64,000 nucleotides of DNA, taken from Candidatus Aquabacterium excrementipullorum (GTDB taxonomy: Bacteria; Pseudomonadota; Gammaproteobacteria; Burkholderiales; Burkholderiaceae_C). The translations under genes and the position numbers were made by a program. Of this stretch, positions 28,101 to 38,095 are shown one piece after another. Position 1 is the stretch's first letter. Each line of letters starts with the position of its first letter. Where the stretch lies: contig DXIO01000091.1 in assembly GCA_019112875.1 (NCBI GenBank), positions 58,507 through 122,506 of the forward strand. Direction: 5' to 3'. The notes below the pieces were generated by a model. That model did not search any database, had not been told where the DNA came from, and worked only from the letters and a program-made list of their open reading frames with translations.

Positions 28101-29497
28101 GCCCCCAACAAGGCTGCTTGAAACAGCGGTGGCAGCGATTCATGCAGCCTGAAGCCCGTGCCCGCTTCGCTGAAGATGCGCGCCTGCGCCAGCCAGGCCT
28201 CGAACTCCGGCGCCGGCCTCAGCCCCAGCACCCGGCGCACATACAGCGCATCGTGGAAGGACGTGGTCTGGTAGTTCAGCATGATGTCGTCCGCGCCTGG
28301 CACACCCATCACATACGTGCAGCCAGCCGCGCCCAGCAGGGTCAGCAACGTGTCCATGTCGTCCTGGTCGGCCTCGGCATGGTTGGTGTAGCAGACGTCG
28401 CAGCCCATGGGCAGGCCCATCAGTTTGGCGCAGAAGTGGTCCTCCAGCCCGGCGCGGATGATCTGCTTGCCGTCATACAGATACTCCGGACCGATGAAGC
28501 CCACCACGCTGTTGACCAGCAGCGGCTTGAACGCACGCGCCACCGCATAGGCCCGCGCCTCGCAGGTCTGCTGATCGACGCCATGGTGGCCATGGGCCGA
28601 CAGCGCGCTGCCCTGCCCCGTCTCGAAATACATCACGTTGTCGCCTACGGTGCCGCGCTTCAAGGACAGCGCGGCATCGCGCGCCTCGGCCAGCAGCGCC
28701 AGGCTGACGCCAAAGCTCTGGTTGGTGGCCTCGGTGCCCCCGATGGACTGGAACACCAGGTCCACCGGCGCGCCGCGCTCGATGGCGGTCAAGGTGTTGG
28801 TCACGTGGGTCAGCACGCACGACTGCGTGGGGATGCCGTAGTGCGCGATCACCTCGGCCAGCATCGTCACCAGGCGGATCACCTGGGGCACGTTGTCGCT
28901 GGCCGGGTTGATGCCGACCACCGCATCGCCGCTGCCGTACATCAGGCCATCGAGCACGCTGGCCGCGATGCCGCTGGCGTCGTCCGTCGGGTGGTTGGGC
29001 TGCAGCCGCGTGGACAGTCGGCCCGGCAAGCCGATGGTGTTGCGGAAGGCCGATCGCACCTCGCACTTGCGGGCCACCAGGATCAAGTCCTGATTGCGCA
29101 TCAGCTTGGTCACGGCGGCGGCCATCTCGGGCGTGATGCCCGGCGCCACGCTGGCAAGCACGGCCGAATCGGTGTCGTCGGCCAGCAGCCAGTTGCGGAA
29201 GTCGCCCACCGTGAGGTGCGATATCGGCGCGAAGGCCTGCGCATCGTGCGTGTCGATGATCAGGCGCGTGACCTCGTCTTCCTCGTAGGGAATCAGCGCC
29301 TCATCGAGGAAGGTGCGCAAAGGCAGTTCGGACAGCGCCATCTGCGCCACCACGCGCTCCTGCGCGGTGTGCGCAACCACACCGGCCAGCACATCGCCCG
29401 ATCGCGCGGGCGTGGCCTTGGCCATCAGGTCTTTCAGGTCGCGAAAGCTGTGCGTGTGCACGCCGACGCGGTGGGTGTAGGAGGCAGCTGGGGGCAT
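28097..29497 (-). CDS. eutB: Ethanolamine ammonia-lyase large subunit
   Basis: '[23 protein letters not shown]', '[19 protein letters not shown]', '[57 protein letters not shown]'. Confidence 0.95.
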   Translation of the reverse strand: MPPAASYTHRVGVHTHSFRDLKDLMAKATPARSGDVLAGVVAHTAQERVVAQMALSELPLRTFLDEALIPYEEDEVTRLIIDTHDAQAFAPISHLTVGDFRNWLLADDTDSAVLASVAPGITPEMAAAVTKLMRNQDLILVARKCEVRSAFRNTIGLPGRLSTRLQPNHPTDDASGIAASVLDGLMYGSGDAVVGINPASDNVPQVIRLVTMLAEVIAHYGIPTQSCVLTHVTNTLTAIERGAPVDLVFQSIGGTEATNQSFGVSLALLAEARDAALSLKRGTVGDNVMYFETGQGSALSAHGHHGVDQQTCEARAYAVARAFKPLLVNSVVGFIGPEYLYDGKQIIRAGLEDHFCAKLMGLPMGCDVCYTNHAEADQDDMDTLLTLLGAAGCTYVMGVPGADDIMLNYQTTSFHDALYVRRVLGLRPAPEFEAWLAQARIFSEAGTGFRLHESLPPLFQAALLGA

Positions 29498-29643
29498 GGC
29501 GAGCGTGGTCGAACATCGGGCCCCGGCAAGAGCGCCGGCAAAGACGGATGCCTGCAGCCTGCCATCGGCATGCTGGCCTTGCAAGCAATGAAGATGCCCG
29601 ATGCGCGGGCAAGGCTTCAGGCGATCGACACCACCAACAGGCC

Positions 29644-31044
29644 TCAGCCCTCGTCTGCGTCGTCCACGGCAGGCGCCTGAACGCCCCCCCGCAACTGCGC
29701 CAGCCGATCACCGATCTTGATCTCCAGCCCGCGCGGCACAGGCTTGTAGAAGGCCTGCGGCGCCATGCCGTCGGGGAAGTACTGCTCGCCCTTGGCCACG
29801 CCACCGGGCTCGTCGTGCGCATAACGGTAGTTCGCGCCGTGGCCCAGTTCCTTCATCAGCTTGGTGGGCGCATTGCGCAGGTGCATGGGCACGGGCCGGC
29901 TCTGGTCCTTGGCCACCCAGGCGCGCGCGGCCTTGTAGGCCACATAGGCTGCATTGCTCTTGGGCGCCATGGCCAGGTAGATCACGCACTGCGCCAGGGT
30001 CAGTTCGCCTTCGGGGCTGCCCAGGCGCTCGTAGGTCTCGGCGGCATCGAGCGCCATGCGCAGCGCGCGCGGATCGGCCAGACCGATGTCCTCGCTGGCC
30101 ATGCGCACCAGGCGCCGCACGATGTAGCGCGGATCCACGCCGCCATCGAGCATGCGCACGAACCAGTACAGCGCGGCATCCGGATCGGAGCCGCGCACCG
30201 ATTTGTGCAGCGCGGAGATCGTGTCGTAGAACTGATCGCCCCCCTTGTCGTAGCGGCGCAGTTGCTCGCCCAGCGAGCGCTCCAGGGCGGCCTCGTCGAT
30301 CTCGGCCTGCCCACGCAGCAAGCCGGCCAGCGTCTCGTAGGTATTGAGCAGGCGGCGCGCATCGCCATCGGCATAGGCGATGAGCCGATCGGCCGCGGAA
30401 GGTGTCAACGCCGGGCCTTGCAGTTCGGTCTGGCCGCGTTGCAGCAACTCGCGCATCGCGGCTTCGTCCATCGAGCGCAGCACGTGCACGGTGGCGCGCG
30501 ACAGCAGCGCCGCGTTCACCTCGAACGACGGGTTCTCGGTGGTGGCCCCGATGAAGGTGAACAGGCCCGACTCCACATGCGGCAGGAAGGCGTCCTGCTG
30601 TCCCTTGTTGAAGCGGTGCACCTCGTCGACGAACACGATGGTGCGCCGGCCACGCTGCTGCGCCATCTGCGCGTAGTCCACCGCCTCGCGGATGTCCTTG
30701 ATGCCGCCCAGCACGGCCGAGATGGTCACGAATTCCGCGTCCACCGCGCCGGCCATCAGGCGCGCCAGCGTGGTCTTGCCCACGCCAGGCGGCCCCCACA
30801 GGATCATCGAATGCGGCTGGCCCGATCCAAACGCCACGCGCAGCGGCTGTCCCGGGCCCAGCAGGTGCGCTTGCCCGGCGACCTCGTCCAGCGTCCTGGG
30901 GCGCAGGCGCTCGGCCAGTGGGGCGTGCGGCGACGCCGCTTGCCGGCTGGCGCGTTTGGGCAAATCGCCCGATGCCTTCGGGGTTCCGGGCGCATGGCCG
31001 CCGTCACCGGGCGGGTCGAGGGGCAGATCAAGGCTTTCCTGCAT
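29644..31044 (-). CDS. rarA: Replication-associated recombination protein A
   Basis: 'LAERLRPRTLDEVAGQAHLLGPGQPLR', Walker A 'GPPGVGKTTLARLMA', Walker B 'IVFVDEVHRFNKGQQDAFLPHVE'. Confidence 0.95.
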   Translation of the reverse strand: MQESLDLPLDPPGDGGHAPGTPKASGDLPKRASRQAASPHAPLAERLRPRTLDEVAGQAHLLGPGQPLRVAFGSGQPHSMILWGPPGVGKTTLARLMAGAVDAEFVTISAVLGGIKDIREAVDYAQMAQQRGRRTIVFVDEVHRFNKGQQDAFLPHVESGLFTFIGATTENPSFEVNAALLSRATVHVLRSMDEAAMRELLQRGQTELQGPALTPSAADRLIAYADGDARRLLNTYETLAGLLRGQAEIDEAALERSLGEQLRRYDKGGDQFYDTISALHKSVRGSDPDAALYWFVRMLDGGVDPRYIVRRLVRMASEDIGLADPRALRMALDAAETYERLGSPEGELTLAQCVIYLAMAPKSNAAYVAYKAARAWVAKDQSRPVPMHLRNAPTKLMKELGHGANYRYAHDEPGGVAKGEQYFPDGMAPQAFYKPVPRGLEIKIGDRLAQLRGGVQAPAVDDADEG

Positions 31045-31193
31045 ACCCTGATTGTCGCAGCCCGCCCAAGCCCCCGGAGTAACCCTTGATAACCCCCCTT
31101 CAAACGCCCAATTCATCACGTTTACCCGCTATTGCCCTCTGTTTGATCGGCGCATGCTGAAGCTCTCATCCACCTTTGCACAGAGGTTTCGTC

Positions 31194-31301
31194 ATGCTGA
31201 CCATTGGTATCCTTTGCCTTGTCGCCGTGCCCGCTCTGCTGTTTTTTGGCGTTCGCGGCCTCCGCACTGCCAACGATCTCTCGATGAAGCGCCCCGAGTA
31301 A
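31194..31301 (+). CDS. 35-aa single-TM micro-protein
   Basis: ATG 31194 to TAA 31301: MLTIGILCLVAVPALLFFGVRGLRTANDLSMKRPE; AGAGG SD-like sequence 7 nt upstream; not in the provided track (below size cut-off). Confidence 0.55.
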   Translation: MLTIGILCLVAVPALLFFGVRGLRTANDLSMKRPE

Positions 31302-31375
31302 GGGCCCACGCACTGCGGTGTCAGAGCGGTCCCCGCTCTTCCCGCACCGGCCCGCATCAGCGGCGCCTGAGGGGG

Positions 31376-31404
31376 TGGACAACTCCGTACAAACCCGCCA
31401 TAAT
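31376..31404 (+). promoter_or_regulatory. Sigma-70-like promoter for the DEAD-box helicase transcript
   Basis: TGGACA-N17-CATAAT; predicted start about 310 nt upstream of the helicase ATG at 31721. Confidence 0.6.
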
Positions 31405-31465
31405 GGCGGTCTTCGCTTGTTATGAAGCGGATGCAAGTTCATCCCCTCTGACCTTTTTCAAGCCG

Positions 31466-31644
31466 GGTTGCACCGTCGGGTGCCAACCAAAAACGTGTCT
31501 TGAGTTCCGGTTGGCGGCGATGCCGTCGCTCTCAAACCGACTCACCGTGACCCCTCAGCGCCGAGCGCGCTTGTCACGAAGTACGGACACGAATCCCACA
31601 GCGACCTAACCAAGCCCTGTGCTGGCAACGAGCCACACGGGCTT
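31466..31644 (+). promoter_or_regulatory. Structured 5' leader upstream of the DEAD-box helicase
   Basis: GGTTGCACC/GGTGCCAACC stem competing with GCCAACC/GGTTGGC (31482-31488 with 31509-31515), then AAGCCCTGTG...CACACGGGCTT hairpin at 31612-31644. Confidence 0.45.
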
Positions 31645-31720
31645 TGCGGCTTTGGCCTTTTCGCGACCCCATCGTGGTCGACGGGCCAGCGCCGCGCTTT
31701 GCCTTGGCTTGAAAGAAGTT

Positions 31721-33724
31721 ATGAACAACGATCACGACAACATCGACAACACCACCCCGTCGCAGGACGTGGCGCCCGCCATCGACGAGCACACGGCGTC
31801 GCAGCTGGACGCCCTGAGCCGCCGCCTGGAAGCCGAAGCCCGCGCCGACGCGGCCTTTGGCGATGGCGAACAACTCGAAGGCGAAGAAGCCCCCGCCGAT
31901 GGCGCCGGCTTCGCCGACCTGGGCCTGAGCCCCCTGCTGATCCAGGCCCTGGCCGATTCCGGCTACAGCAACCCGACGGACGTGCAGATGCGCGCCATCC
32001 CGGCGGCCCTGGAAGGCAAGGACCTGCGCGTGGCCTCCAGCACCGGCAGCGGCAAGACCGCCGCCTTCATGCTGCCCGCGCTGGAGCGCATCATCGCCGC
32101 CCGTGGCGACAACACCAAGCGCCGCGAAAAGGGCAAGGTGCACGGCCCGCGCGTGCTGGTGCTGGCCCCCACCCGTGAACTGGCCCTGCAAGTGGCCAAG
32201 GCCGCCTCCACCTACGGCCGCCACATGCAAGGCCTGCGCGTGGCCACCGTCGTGGGCGGCGTGCCCTACGGCTACCAGCTCAAGGCCCTGAAGGGCCCGC
32301 TGGATGTGCTGATCGCCACCCCCGGCCGCCTGCTGGACCACCTCAACAGCGGCGCCGCCGTGCTGAGCAACCTGGAAACGCTGGTGCTCGACGAAGCCGA
32401 CCGCATGCTGGACATGGGCTTCATCGAGGACATCGAGACCATCGCCCAGCAGACCCCCGAAGACCGCCAGACGCTGATGTTCAGCGCCACCTTCGCCGGT
32501 CACGTGGGCAAGCTGGCCGAACGCCTGACGCGCAACTCGCTGAACATCGAAGTGGCCTCGCACACCGACAGCCACGACAACATCGAGCAGCGCCTGCACG
32601 TGGCCGACACCCTGGCCCACAAGAACGACCTGCTGGACCACCTGCTGACCACCAAGGACGTGGACCAGGCCGTGGTGTTCACCAGCACCCAGCGTGATGC
32701 CGACATCCTGGCCGACCGCCTGGCCGACATGGGCCACGCCGTGGCCGCGCTGCACGGAGGCATGCCGCAAGGCCGCCGCAACCGCGTGCTGCAAGGCCTG
32801 CGCATGGGCCAGCTGCGCGTGCTGGTCGCCACCGACGTGGCCGCCCGCGGCATCGACGTGCCCACGATCACCCACGTGATCAACTACGGCATGCCGATGA
32901 AGCCGGAAGACTACGTGCACCGCATCGGCCGCACGGGCCGTGCCGGTCGCAGCGGCCTGGCCGTGACGCTGGCCGAGCGCCGCGACATCCCGATGGTGCG
33001 CCGCATCGAGCGCTTCACCACGCAACGCATCCCCGAGGCCGTCATCGCCGGCCTGGAGCCCAAGACCAAGCTGCAGGCCGAGCGCGGTGGCCCCGCACGC
33101 GGCAAGAAGCCGATGCCCGGCCAACGCCACCGTGATGACCGCGGCTTCGGCGGCGGTTCGCGCGGCGGCTTCGGCGGCGACCGTGGTGATCGCGGTTTCG
33201 GCGGCGAACGCAACTTCGGTGACCGTGGTGGCGAGCGCAGCTTCAACGACCGCGGCGATCGTGGTGGTTTCGGTGGCGGCGACCGCGCCGGCTTCGGTGG
33301 CCCGCGTGCTGGCTTCAGCAAGCCCGAGCACCACGACCCGCGCTTCCGCCCGTTCGAAGGCGACAACGGCCAGGGCCCGCGTGAAGGCCGTGACGGTGGT
33401 GGCTTCAAGCCCCGCCATGGCGATCGCCCGCACGGCGAGCGTTCGTTCGGTGACCGCGCCCATGGCGACCGCCCCTTCGGCGACCGTCCGCACCGTGGTG
33501 ACCGTGAGCAGCGTCCGTTCGGCGACAAGCCTGCCTTTGGCGACAAGCCCTTCGGCGACCGCAAGCCTTTCGGCGGCAAGCCGGCCGGCGCTGGCAAGCC
33601 CTACGCGGGCAAGTCCTTCAGCGGCGACCGCAAGCCCTTCGGCGACAAGCCTGGCTTCAAGTCGGGTGGCCCCAAGCCTGGCTTCGGTGGCAAGCGCCCC
33701 GGCTTCGGCAAGCGCGAAGGCTGA
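31721..33724 (+). CDS. DEAD/DEAH-box RNA helicase (RhlE-like) with long FGD/RGG-rich C-terminal tail
   Basis: 'ASSTGSGKTAAFMLPALERI', 'VLVLAPTRELALQVA', 'VLDEADRMLDMGF', 'MFSATFAG', 'HRIGRTGRAGRSG'. Confidence 0.95.
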   Translation: MNNDHDNIDNTTPSQDVAPAIDEHTASQLDALSRRLEAEARADAAFGDGEQLEGEEAPADGAGFADLGLSPLLIQALADSGYSNPTDVQMRAIPAALEGKDLRVASSTGSGKTAAFMLPALERIIAARGDNTKRREKGKVHGPRVLVLAPTRELALQVAKAASTYGRHMQGLRVATVVGGVPYGYQLKALKGPLDVLIATPGRLLDHLNSGAAVLSNLETLVLDEADRMLDMGFIEDIETIAQQTPEDRQTLMFSATFAGHVGKLAERLTRNSLNIEVASHTDSHDNIEQRLHVADTLAHKNDLLDHLLTTKDVDQAVVFTSTQRDADILADRLADMGHAVAALHGGMPQGRRNRVLQGLRMGQLRVLVATDVAARGIDVPTITHVINYGMPMKPEDYVHRIGRTGRAGRSGLAVTLAERRDIPMVRRIERFTTQRIPEAVIAGLEPKTKLQAERGGPARGKKPMPGQRHRDDRGFGGGSRGGFGGDRGDRGFGGERNFGDRGGERSFNDRGDRGGFGGGDRAGFGGPRAGFSKPEHHDPRFRPFEGDNGQGPREGRDGGGFKPRHGDRPHGERSFGDRAHGDRPFGDRPHRGDREQRPFGDKPAFGDKPFGDRKPFGGKPAGAGKPYAGKSFSGDRKPFGDKPGFKSGGPKPGFGGKRPGFGKREG

Positions 33725-33800
33725 TCAGGCCTTGATGTCGTGAGCAGGCCGGCGGCAACCGCCGGCTCTGCTGCTCAAGTCAAGCCCGAGATCGCTCGGA

Positions 33801-34520
33801 TCAGGGCTGCTTGAGCACATCCGCCCCCGCCGGGGGCGTGAATTGAAAGCGCGAAGCCGGCACCGCCGACTTCGTGTCGAAACGGGTGAAGTCCAGTCGC
33901 GACTTCTGCCCGAAGCTGTCGAGCACTTCCAGGGCCACCAGCGTGCCCCCCGTGAAGCCGACACGCACCGATTGGAACTGCCCGTCCTTCGCACGAGGCA
34001 AGGCTTCGGCCCATTCGATCAAACCTGCCGCCTGCGTTGTCGCCGGGGTCGCGGACGCCGCACCCTGTGATCCCGTGGGTGGCACGGCTTTGAGCGTGAA
34101 ATCCTTCTCCAGTGACGATCCCGACAGCAGCGCCGCCGGCGTGGCGCCCAGAGCCTGGCTCATGGGGCGCTCCGTCACCTGGTTCAGGTCGGCGTCGTAC
34201 TGCCACACCGTCTTGCCGTCACCCACGATCAACTGCTCCATCGGCTTGTCGTAAGCGAAGCGGAAGCGGTTGGGGCGCTGGAACTCCAGCGTGCCGGTCG
34301 AGGTGCGCACCTTCTTGCCATCCGGCGAAGTCACCGTCTGCTTGAAACTGGACTGGCCGCTGTGCACGTCTTTCACGAAGGCGCGCAGCGAAGCCACGGC
34401 ATCGGCATGCGCAGGGGCTGCCCACGAAGCCGACACGCACGCGGCCATCACGGCCACACGAGATACCGTGGAAACATGGGAAAGAACGACAGCGGGCGCG
34501 GTGTACCAAGACTGCTTCAT
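33801..34520 (-). CDS. lolA: Outer membrane lipoprotein carrier protein
   Basis: 'VKDVHSGQSSFKQTVTSPDGKKVRTSTGTLEFQRPNRFRFAYDKPMEQLIVGDGKTVWQYDADLNQVTERPM'. Confidence 0.93.
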   Translation of the reverse strand: MKQSWYTAPAVVLSHVSTVSRVAVMAACVSASWAAPAHADAVASLRAFVKDVHSGQSSFKQTVTSPDGKKVRTSTGTLEFQRPNRFRFAYDKPMEQLIVGDGKTVWQYDADLNQVTERPMSQALGATPAALLSGSSLEKDFTLKAVPPTGSQGAASATPATTQAAGLIEWAEALPRAKDGQFQSVRVGFTGGTLVALEVLDSFGQKSRLDFTRFDTKSAVPASRFQFTPPAGADVLKQP

Positions 34521-34567
34521 CGGATCAGGGCCTTCCAGTGGGATCGGATATCCGATTGTTCCATGGC

Positions 34568-35167
34568 TTACTGTGTCCGCCTTTGCCGCAGGGCCACTGC
34601 CCCCGCCACGGCCAGGCCTGCCAGTGCCAGCGCGAAGGACCCGGGCTCGGGCACGCTGGTCACCAGCACGCTCGAAGGCGCGATGGACCAGTCCGCGTCA
34701 CCCGGCTTCTTCCACTGCAGGATGATGCCGTCGTAGGTGTAGTTTTCGAACAGGCGCACGTCCAGTGCATGGGCGCCAGCCGTCAGCGTGGCCGTCCCCT
34801 GGTTCTCGCCGAACCACTGCAGGGTCGGGTTGTTGATCACCGACTGGTTGTCGATGAACACCTGCACGCCGTCATCGGCCACGGTGCGGAACTGGTAGGT
34901 GCCGGCGTCCGCGATCAGCAGGTAACCCGCCCAGGTCACGGTGTAGAGCTCGTCGACGCCCAGCGGGTTCCAGCGGTAGGTGTTGGTGCCATCCCAGTGG
35001 TCGATCTGCGGATCGACGAAGGTGCCGACCTTGTCCAGGCCCACCGTCGAGATCTTGCCGTCCAGGCCGATCGTCCAGCCGTGGTAGACATTGGCCGTCA
35101 GATCGGCCCAGGCCGTGCCCACCATCGAGGTGCTCAGGGCCAGCGCGGCCATCCAGGATGCTTTCAT
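34568..35167 (-). CDS. PA14-like domain protein with PEP-CTERM sorting signal
   Basis: 'VTWAGYLLIADAGTYQFRTVADDGVQVFIDNQSVIN' PA14-like; C-terminus 'SVPEPGSFALALAGLAVAGAVALRQRRTQ'. Confidence 0.88.
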   Translation of the reverse strand: MKASWMAALALSTSMVGTAWADLTANVYHGWTIGLDGKISTVGLDKVGTFVDPQIDHWDGTNTYRWNPLGVDELYTVTWAGYLLIADAGTYQFRTVADDGVQVFIDNQSVINNPTLQWFGENQGTATLTAGAHALDVRLFENYTYDGIILQWKKPGDADWSIAPSSVLVTSVPEPGSFALALAGLAVAGAVALRQRRTQ

Positions 35168-35281
35168 GCTCGTTCTCCTTGTTCGAGGTGAACGGCATCC
35201 TAGGATTGGCCCTCGCATGGCAGCCATCCCTAACACCGCAAGGAAGCGCCCTCGTTTGAAGGAGAGGGTTGGGAGAATCGG

Positions 35282-37795
35282 TCAGGCGTCCCAGGGTGCG
35301 GCGGTGGCCCCGCCCTCGCCACCACGCGCCGGCGTGACGATCTCGCGGTTGCCATTGGTCGACATGCTGGACACGAGCCCGGATTTCTCCATCTGCTCCA
35401 GCAGGCGCGCCGCGCGGTTGTAGCCGATGCGCAGGTGGCGCTGCACCAGCGAGATCGAGGCCTTGCGGTGCTGCAGCACGATGGCCACAGCCTGGTCGTA
35501 CATCGGGTCGGATTCGCCATCGCCGCCACCGGCCGGCGAGCCGTCGAGGTTGCTGCCCTCGTCGCCCAGCGAGCCGCCCTCGAGGATCCCCTCGATGTAG
35601 TTGGGCTCACCCTGCGTCTTGAGGTACTCGACCACGCGGTGCACTTCGTCGTCGCTGACGAACGCGCCGTGCACCCGCACGGGCAGGCCAGTGCCGGGTG
35701 CCAGGTAGAGCATGTCGCCCTGCCCCAGCAGCGCCTCGGCGCCCATCTGGTCGAGGATGGTGCGGCTGTCGATCTTGCTGGACACCTGGAACGAGATCCG
35801 CGTCGGGATGTTGGCCTTGATCAGGCCCGTGATCACGTCGACACTGGGGCGCTGCGTGGCCAGGATCAGGTGCACGCCGGCCGCGCGGGCCTTCTGCGCC
35901 AGGCGCGCGATCAGCTCTTCGATCTTCTTGCCGACCACCATCATCAGGTCGGCCAACTCGTCGATCACGATCACGACGAAGGGCAGGCGCTCCAGCGGCT
36001 CGGGCTCTTCCGGTGTCAGGCTGAAGGGGTTGGGGATCAGTTCGCCGCGCGCCTTGGCCTCGTCGATCTTCTTGTTGAAGCCGGCCAGGTTGCGCACGCC
36101 CATCTTACTCATGAGCTTGTAGCGGCGCTCCATTTCGCCCACCGCCCAGTTCAGCGCGTTGCCGGCCTGCTTCATGTCGGTCACGACCGGGCACAGCAGG
36201 TGCGGGATGCCTTCGTAGACGCTCATTTCCAGCATCTTCGGGTCGATCAGGATCAGGCGCACGTCGCGCGCCTCGGCCTTGTAGAGCAGGCTCAGGATGG
36301 TGGCGTTGATGCCCACCGATTTACCCGAGCCGGTGGTGCCGGCCACCAGGCAGTGCGGCATCTTGGCCAGATCGACCACCACGGGCGCGCCGACGATGTC
36401 CTTGCCCAGGCCGATGGTCAGCATCGACTGCGCATCGTTGTAGACCTGCGAGCCGAGGATCTCGGTCAGGCGGATCATCTGGCGCTTGGCGTTGGGCAAC
36501 TCCAGCGCCATCAGGTTCTTGCCGGGGATGGTCTCGACCACGCGGATGGACACCAGCGACAGCGAGCGCGCCAGGTCCTTGGCCAGGTTGACGATCTGCG
36601 AACCCTTCACGCCCGTGGCCGGTTCGATCTCGTAGCGCGTGATGACCGGGCCGGGCGAGGCCGCCACCACCCGCACCTCGACGCCGAAATCCTTGAGCTT
36701 CTTCTCGATCATGCGGGAGGTCATCTCCAGCGAATCGGCGGTGACGGTCTCCATGCGGCCGCCGGCGGTGTCCAGCAGGTCGATCTGCGGCAGCTTGGTG
36801 TCGGCCATGTCGCTGAACAGCGGCTTCTGCTTTTCCTTGATGATGCGGTCGGACTTGGGCACCTCCATCACCGGCGCCTCGATGACCAGCGGGATCGGCG
36901 CCTGGGGTGGCAGGGGCTGCGGCGGTGCATCATCGTCGCCCGTCAGCTCCAGATCCGGCGGCTGCACGGGCTGGTGGCGCACCACCTCGACCTCGCGCTC
37001 GTGCGCGCGCTCGCTGGCGGCCTGCTGGCCCAGCACCTGGTCCAGATGCGCCTCGCGCTGGGCTTCGCGGCGCTCCTTGAGCAGGTCGCCCACCGAGCCG
37101 ATGCGCTCGGCCACGTCCAGCCACGAGAAGCGCAGCGCCATGGCCATGCCGGTGACCAGCATCGCGATCCACAGCACGCCCGAGCCGTTGAATCCCAGCC
37201 ACTTGGTGCTCAGCGGCCCGAGCACCAGGCCCAGGATGCCGCCGGCGTGCTCACCCGCGATGGCCGGTTCGACACGGTACAGGCGCGTCCATTCCAGCGC
37301 GCAGCTGGCCGACAGCAGCAGGGCCACGCCCAGCCAGAAGCGCCAGCGCGGGTAGTCGGCACCCGGCACGTGCTGTCCCAGGTGGGCCAGGGCCGGGTCA
37401 CGCCGCAGCCAGCGCGCGAAGGCGCTGAGCCACACGCGCCCGCCGATGATCAGCGTCCACCAGCCAGAGAAGCCCAGCAGGCAGTACAGCAGGTCGGAGG
37501 CCAGCGCGCCCAGGTGGCCCACCCAGTTGGCGGCCTCGCGGTTCAGGCCGGAGGTGCTGAACGCGGCATCCAGCCGGTTGTGGCTGATCATCGCCAGCAG
37601 CAACAGGATCCAGGCGAGTGCGCCGATCAGCAGTGAGGCCTGGAAGCGGAACGTGGTCTCGACCGGTGTGGAAGGCACGGTCGTGGCGGATGCCGGCTGA
37701 CGGTGCAGGCGCCCGGTCAGGCGCAGGGACGTGGCGGGATCATGGCGGCGGTCGTCGCCGCCGTCCGCGTTCAGGGAGCCCAAGGGGTAGGTCAT
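35282..37795 (-). CDS. ftsK: DNA translocase FtsK
   Basis: N-terminal TM region; '[22 protein letters not shown]'-type Walker A ([24 protein letters not shown]); gamma domain '[44 protein letters not shown]'. Confidence 0.97.
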   Translation of the reverse strand: MTYPLGSLNADGGDDRRHDPATSLRLTGRLHRQPASATTVPSTPVETTFRFQASLLIGALAWILLLLAMISHNRLDAAFSTSGLNREAANWVGHLGALASDLLYCLLGFSGWWTLIIGGRVWLSAFARWLRRDPALAHLGQHVPGADYPRWRFWLGVALLLSASCALEWTRLYRVEPAIAGEHAGGILGLVLGPLSTKWLGFNGSGVLWIAMLVTGMAMALRFSWLDVAERIGSVGDLLKERREAQREAHLDQVLGQQAASERAHEREVEVVRHQPVQPPDLELTGDDDAPPQPLPPQAPIPLVIEAPVMEVPKSDRIIKEKQKPLFSDMADTKLPQIDLLDTAGGRMETVTADSLEMTSRMIEKKLKDFGVEVRVVAASPGPVITRYEIEPATGVKGSQIVNLAKDLARSLSLVSIRVVETIPGKNLMALELPNAKRQMIRLTEILGSQVYNDAQSMLTIGLGKDIVGAPVVVDLAKMPHCLVAGTTGSGKSVGINATILSLLYKAEARDVRLILIDPKMLEMSVYEGIPHLLCPVVTDMKQAGNALNWAVGEMERRYKLMSKMGVRNLAGFNKKIDEAKARGELIPNPFSLTPEEPEPLERLPFVVIVIDELADLMMVVGKKIEELIARLAQKARAAGVHLILATQRPSVDVITGLIKANIPTRISFQVSSKIDSRTILDQMGAEALLGQGDMLYLAPGTGLPVRVHGAFVSDDEVHRVVEYLKTQGEPNYIEGILEGGSLGDEGSNLDGSPAGGGDGESDPMYDQAVAIVLQHRKASISLVQRHLRIGYNRAARLLEQMEKSGLVSSMSTNGNREIVTPARGGEGGATAAPWDA

Positions 37796-38020
37796 GCTCG
37801 GATTGTGCGGCAGATTGCAGGGGTGATCGCCCCGGATCTGCCTGGAGGACATGCCCGCTTACCCTTTTGTTCAGGCGTCAAACGGGCGACATCCATGGGC
37901 GTTGCGGCACCAGCATTCAGAACGCAAATGGCCGCCACGCGGGCGACCCACGGTGGCGGCGGCTGGCGCCGGAGCGCCAAGGCTGAAACGAATCGGTGAA
38001 AGCCGGGCGCACAGGGCAAC

Positions 38021-38095
38021 GCCGGGCCGCCCCAAGTGGCCCTGTCCCCCTCGGGGGGCGGGCTGGGCGCAGCCCGGCCCTGGGGGCACTGTCAG
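38021..38095. repeat. GC-rich intergenic palindromic repeat
   Basis: GCCGCCCCAAGTGGCCCTGTCCCCCTCGGGGGGCGGGCTGGGCGCAGCCCGGCCCTGGGGGCACTGTCA; nested hairpins just 3' of the Crp/Fnr gene. Confidence 0.5.

Noticed and set aside
31619-31720. Upstream ATG of the helicase ORF (MLATSHTGFAALAFSRPHRG...)
   Set aside because: Lies in the structured leader; MNNDHDNIDN at 31721 has the better SD (GAAAGAAG) and helicase-like N-terminus.
33120-33720. Short tandem repeats resembling a CRISPR or VNTR array
   Set aside because: Irregular codon-level repeats inside an in-frame helicase tail; no uniform repeat/spacer structure.
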